A stretch of DNA of 7,456 bases from contig DRJW01000002.1 in NCBI GenBank assembly GCA_011052055.1, positions 1 through 7,456 of the forward strand. The letters run 5' to 3'. Positions 6,405-7,456 of the stretch are shown here, in pieces. A program made the position numbers and the translations under genes. Position 1 is the stretch's first letter, and each line of letters opens with the position of its first letter. Under the pieces are notes generated by a model. That model made no database searches and was not told the origin of the DNA. It was given only the letters and a program-made list of their open reading frames with translations. Source of the DNA: Nitrospirota bacterium (lineage in GTDB: Bacteria > Nitrospinota_A > UBA7883).

Positions 6405-7046
6405 TCACGCCTGATTCCGGGCGATCATTAATATCCTCTTTTTAGACCGCAATACCCTTTTGGTATAATTCCTCTTTAGCTTGACACCATCCCGGATAAA
6501 CATGTTCAACCGGGTCGGGCCCAGGTTGTAAGCCTCCAGCGCCAGCGACAGGTTTCCGAACCGTTTTTTCATTTTGGCAAGATAATATGACCCGATACGG
6601 AGGTTGGTTTCCATATCCTGAAGCTCGTTCGCGGCGATGTCGGGGTGAATGTCGAGCTCCCGGGCGAGCCCGCGCGCCACAAACGGCCTGATCTGCATAA
6701 GCCCCACCGCGCCCTTGTCCGATACTACACAGCGGCGAAAGTTACTTTCAATATCTATCACAGCCATCAGCAGAAATGGATCATGATCGTTTTCCTTGCT
6801 GTACCGGATGATGGCGTTTGCCGCTTTGGTCAATTCCAGACGAGAAAATCCTTTTGTCCTTTTCTTTAAAACTTTAATCACCTCCCTCAGGTTTGGCTTT
6901 AGTTTGCCGGTGAGTTTGGCGATAGATTTGTTATAGCTTTTTTCATTGGCCACAGCGAGGCTTATGAAAAAAAGATTATAAAGAAAAATAGAACAGGTCA
7001 GTGTTGTCAGCAATAAAGGTATTGAGATTCGAATTAGCATCGTCAT
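6405..7046 (-). CDS. Secreted lytic transglycosylase, SLT domain
   Basis: These enzymes cleave the MurNAc-GlcNAc bond of peptidoglycan, leaving 1,6-anhydro ends, and act in the periplasm in cell wall turnover or in opening the wall for envelope machines. The 213-residue product begins with a hydrophobic signal peptide (about 4-30) and a likely signal peptidase I site after AVA (31-33); there is no lipobox. After a basic helical linker comes the goose-type lysozyme fold: MAVIDIESNF (94-103) with catalytic Glu100, GAVGLMQIRP (112-121), NLRIGSYYLAKM (148-159) and LEAYNLGP (170-177). All family motifs are intact. The start is at 7046. A second in-frame ATG at 7040 has better spacing (9 versus 3 bases) from a weak AGAAG site. 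It is transcribed alone, divergently from the zinc-ribbon gene and convergently with dksA. The basic C-terminus (KRVLRSKKRI) is unexplained. Confidence 0.92.
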   Translation of the reverse strand: MTMLIRISIPLLLTTLTCSIFLYNLFFISLAVANEKSYNKSIAKLTGKLKPNLREVIKVLKKRTKGFSRLELTKAANAIIRYSKENDHDPFLLMAVIDIESNFRRCVVSDKGAVGLMQIRPFVARGLARELDIHPDIAANELQDMETNLRIGSYYLAKMKKRFGNLSLALEAYNLGPTRLNMFIRDGVKLKRNYTKRVLRSKKRILMIARNQA

Positions 7047-7109
7047 AGTCTTCTACCGAAATGGTTGGAACGGATATTGTAACTGTTGGCTAAATGATGA
7101 GTTGGTTAT

Positions 7110-7138
7110 ATTATTAATATTAGATATGGTGATGTCAA
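7110..7138 (-). promoter_or_regulatory. Sigma70-type promoter for the lytic transglycosylase
   Basis: On the minus strand a perfect TTGACA (7138-7133) is followed after exactly 17 bp by AATAAT (7115-7110), a 5/6 match to the -10 consensus. Transcription would begin near 7103, giving a leader of roughly 57 bases. This is the best promoter in the window. Confidence 0.65.
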
Positions 7139-7140
7139 TA

Positions 7141-7174
7141 AGGGTTCATATTAAGTTGGCGGCGCTTAAACCCT
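7141..7174. repeat. Bulged inverted repeat between divergent promoters
   Basis: AGGGT (7141-7145) pairs with ACCCT (7170-7174), and TTAAG (7151-7155) pairs with CTTAA (7165-7169), around a GC-rich centre. The element is a local GC-rich island in an AT-rich spacer, lying between the two divergent promoters. It could be an operator or simply chance symmetry. Confidence 0.4.
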
Positions 7175-7195
7175 GAATTGAATAAAATCTTATCA

Positions 7196-7225
7196 TTGAC
7201 TATAGTTAAGCTATTGTTTTATAAA
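7196..7225 (+). promoter_or_regulatory. Sigma70-type promoter for the zinc-ribbon gene
   Basis: TTGACT (7196-7201) and TATAAA (7220-7225) are each 5/6 matches to the -35 and -10 consensus and are spaced by 18 bp. Transcription would begin near 7232, about 48 bases before the ATG of the zinc-ribbon gene. Confidence 0.55.
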
Positions 7226-7279
7226 GACGTTTTATGAGCGTCAAATTATTGACTATTTTTTTGCCGTTGTCAAAAAATA

Positions 7280-7456
7280 ATGAAAATTAAATGCCCGAAT
7301 TGCTCGTCGAGCTACAAAATTGACAGTTCCAAACTGCCGACCGAGGGAGTTTACGCTAAATGCTCCAATTGCGCAAATATTTTTTTCGTCAGGAAAAGAA
7401 CTGAATCCGAAGTGGCGCAGGCGCGCAAAAAGCTGGAATCAAAAAAAAGAGAGGAA
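7280..7456 (+). CDS. MJ0042-type zinc-ribbon domain protein (3' end cut by window)
   Basis: Fifty-nine codons are open from the ATG at 7280 to the window edge. The N-terminus MKIKCPNCSSSYKID carries C5-x2-C8, followed by LPTEGVYAKCSNCANIFFV with C28-x2-C31. That spacing, with Tyr12, Leu19-Pro20, Gly23 and the closing Phe-Val, is the MJ0042 zinc-ribbon pattern found at the start of many deltaproteobacterial proteins with varied C-terminal domains. After residue 38 the chain becomes charged and helical (ARKKLESKKREE), probably a linker. The start is fixed: an in-frame TGA at 7250-7252 lies upstream with no other start codon between. No Shine-Dalgarno sequence is visible before it. The function of the full protein depends on sequence beyond the window; the domain itself is only a metal-binding, likely protein- or nucleic-acid-contacting module. 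Confidence 0.85.
   Translation, partial: MKIKCPNCSSSYKIDSSKLPTEGVYAKCSNCANIFFVRKRTESEVAQARKKLESKKREE

Noticed and set aside
6209..6444. Open plus-strand frame after dksA, considered as a frameshifted extension or small gene
   Set aside because: It has no start with a ribosome site, is Ser-rich and low in complexity, and runs into the antisense of the transglycosylase gene.

Overview
The window looks like chromosomal housekeeping and envelope DNA from a Gram-negative bacterium. The markers for this are a lipid A flippase (MsbA), an O-antigen ligase-like protein, a family-9 heptosyltransferase-like enzyme and a periplasmic lytic transglycosylase. A short DksA/TraR protein and an MJ0042-type zinc-ribbon protein fit deltaproteobacteria-like lineages, but that taxonomic guess is inference. 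Base composition is balanced in the genes and AT-rich between them.

Left end (1-742, minus strand): rpsF (ribosomal protein S6) is followed 20 bp downstream by ssb, which runs off the window. This is the start of the common rpsF-ssb-(rpsR) translation/replication operon. A 204-bp divergent spacer (743-946) holds its likely promoter region.

Centre (947-5654, plus strand): an unrecognised 194-residue soluble protein is followed, after 81 bp, by a tightly packed cluster. That cluster is a GT9 glycosyltransferase, msbA (3-bp gap) and a GTG-started O-antigen ligase/polymerase-like membrane protein (1-bp gap). Together they would add a core sugar, flip the lipid A-core across the inner membrane, and join O-chain or other glycan to it on the periplasmic face.

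Right end (5655-7456): a DksA/TraR-type RNA polymerase-binding protein (plus) converges with a secreted SLT-domain lytic transglycosylase (minus). The 213-bp spacer between them is unusually structured, with a 12-bp inverted repeat at the dksA stop codon and a 17-bp tandem repeat. The transglycosylase diverges from a zinc-ribbon protein gene cut by the window end. Their 233-bp spacer holds a convincing sigma70-type promoter on each strand.

I see no mobile element, CRISPR array, tRNA or rRNA, and no clear new multi-gene system. The points most worth a second look are the unrecognised gene before the LPS cluster, the altered coiled-coil tip motif of the DksA-like protein, and the structured convergent spacer.
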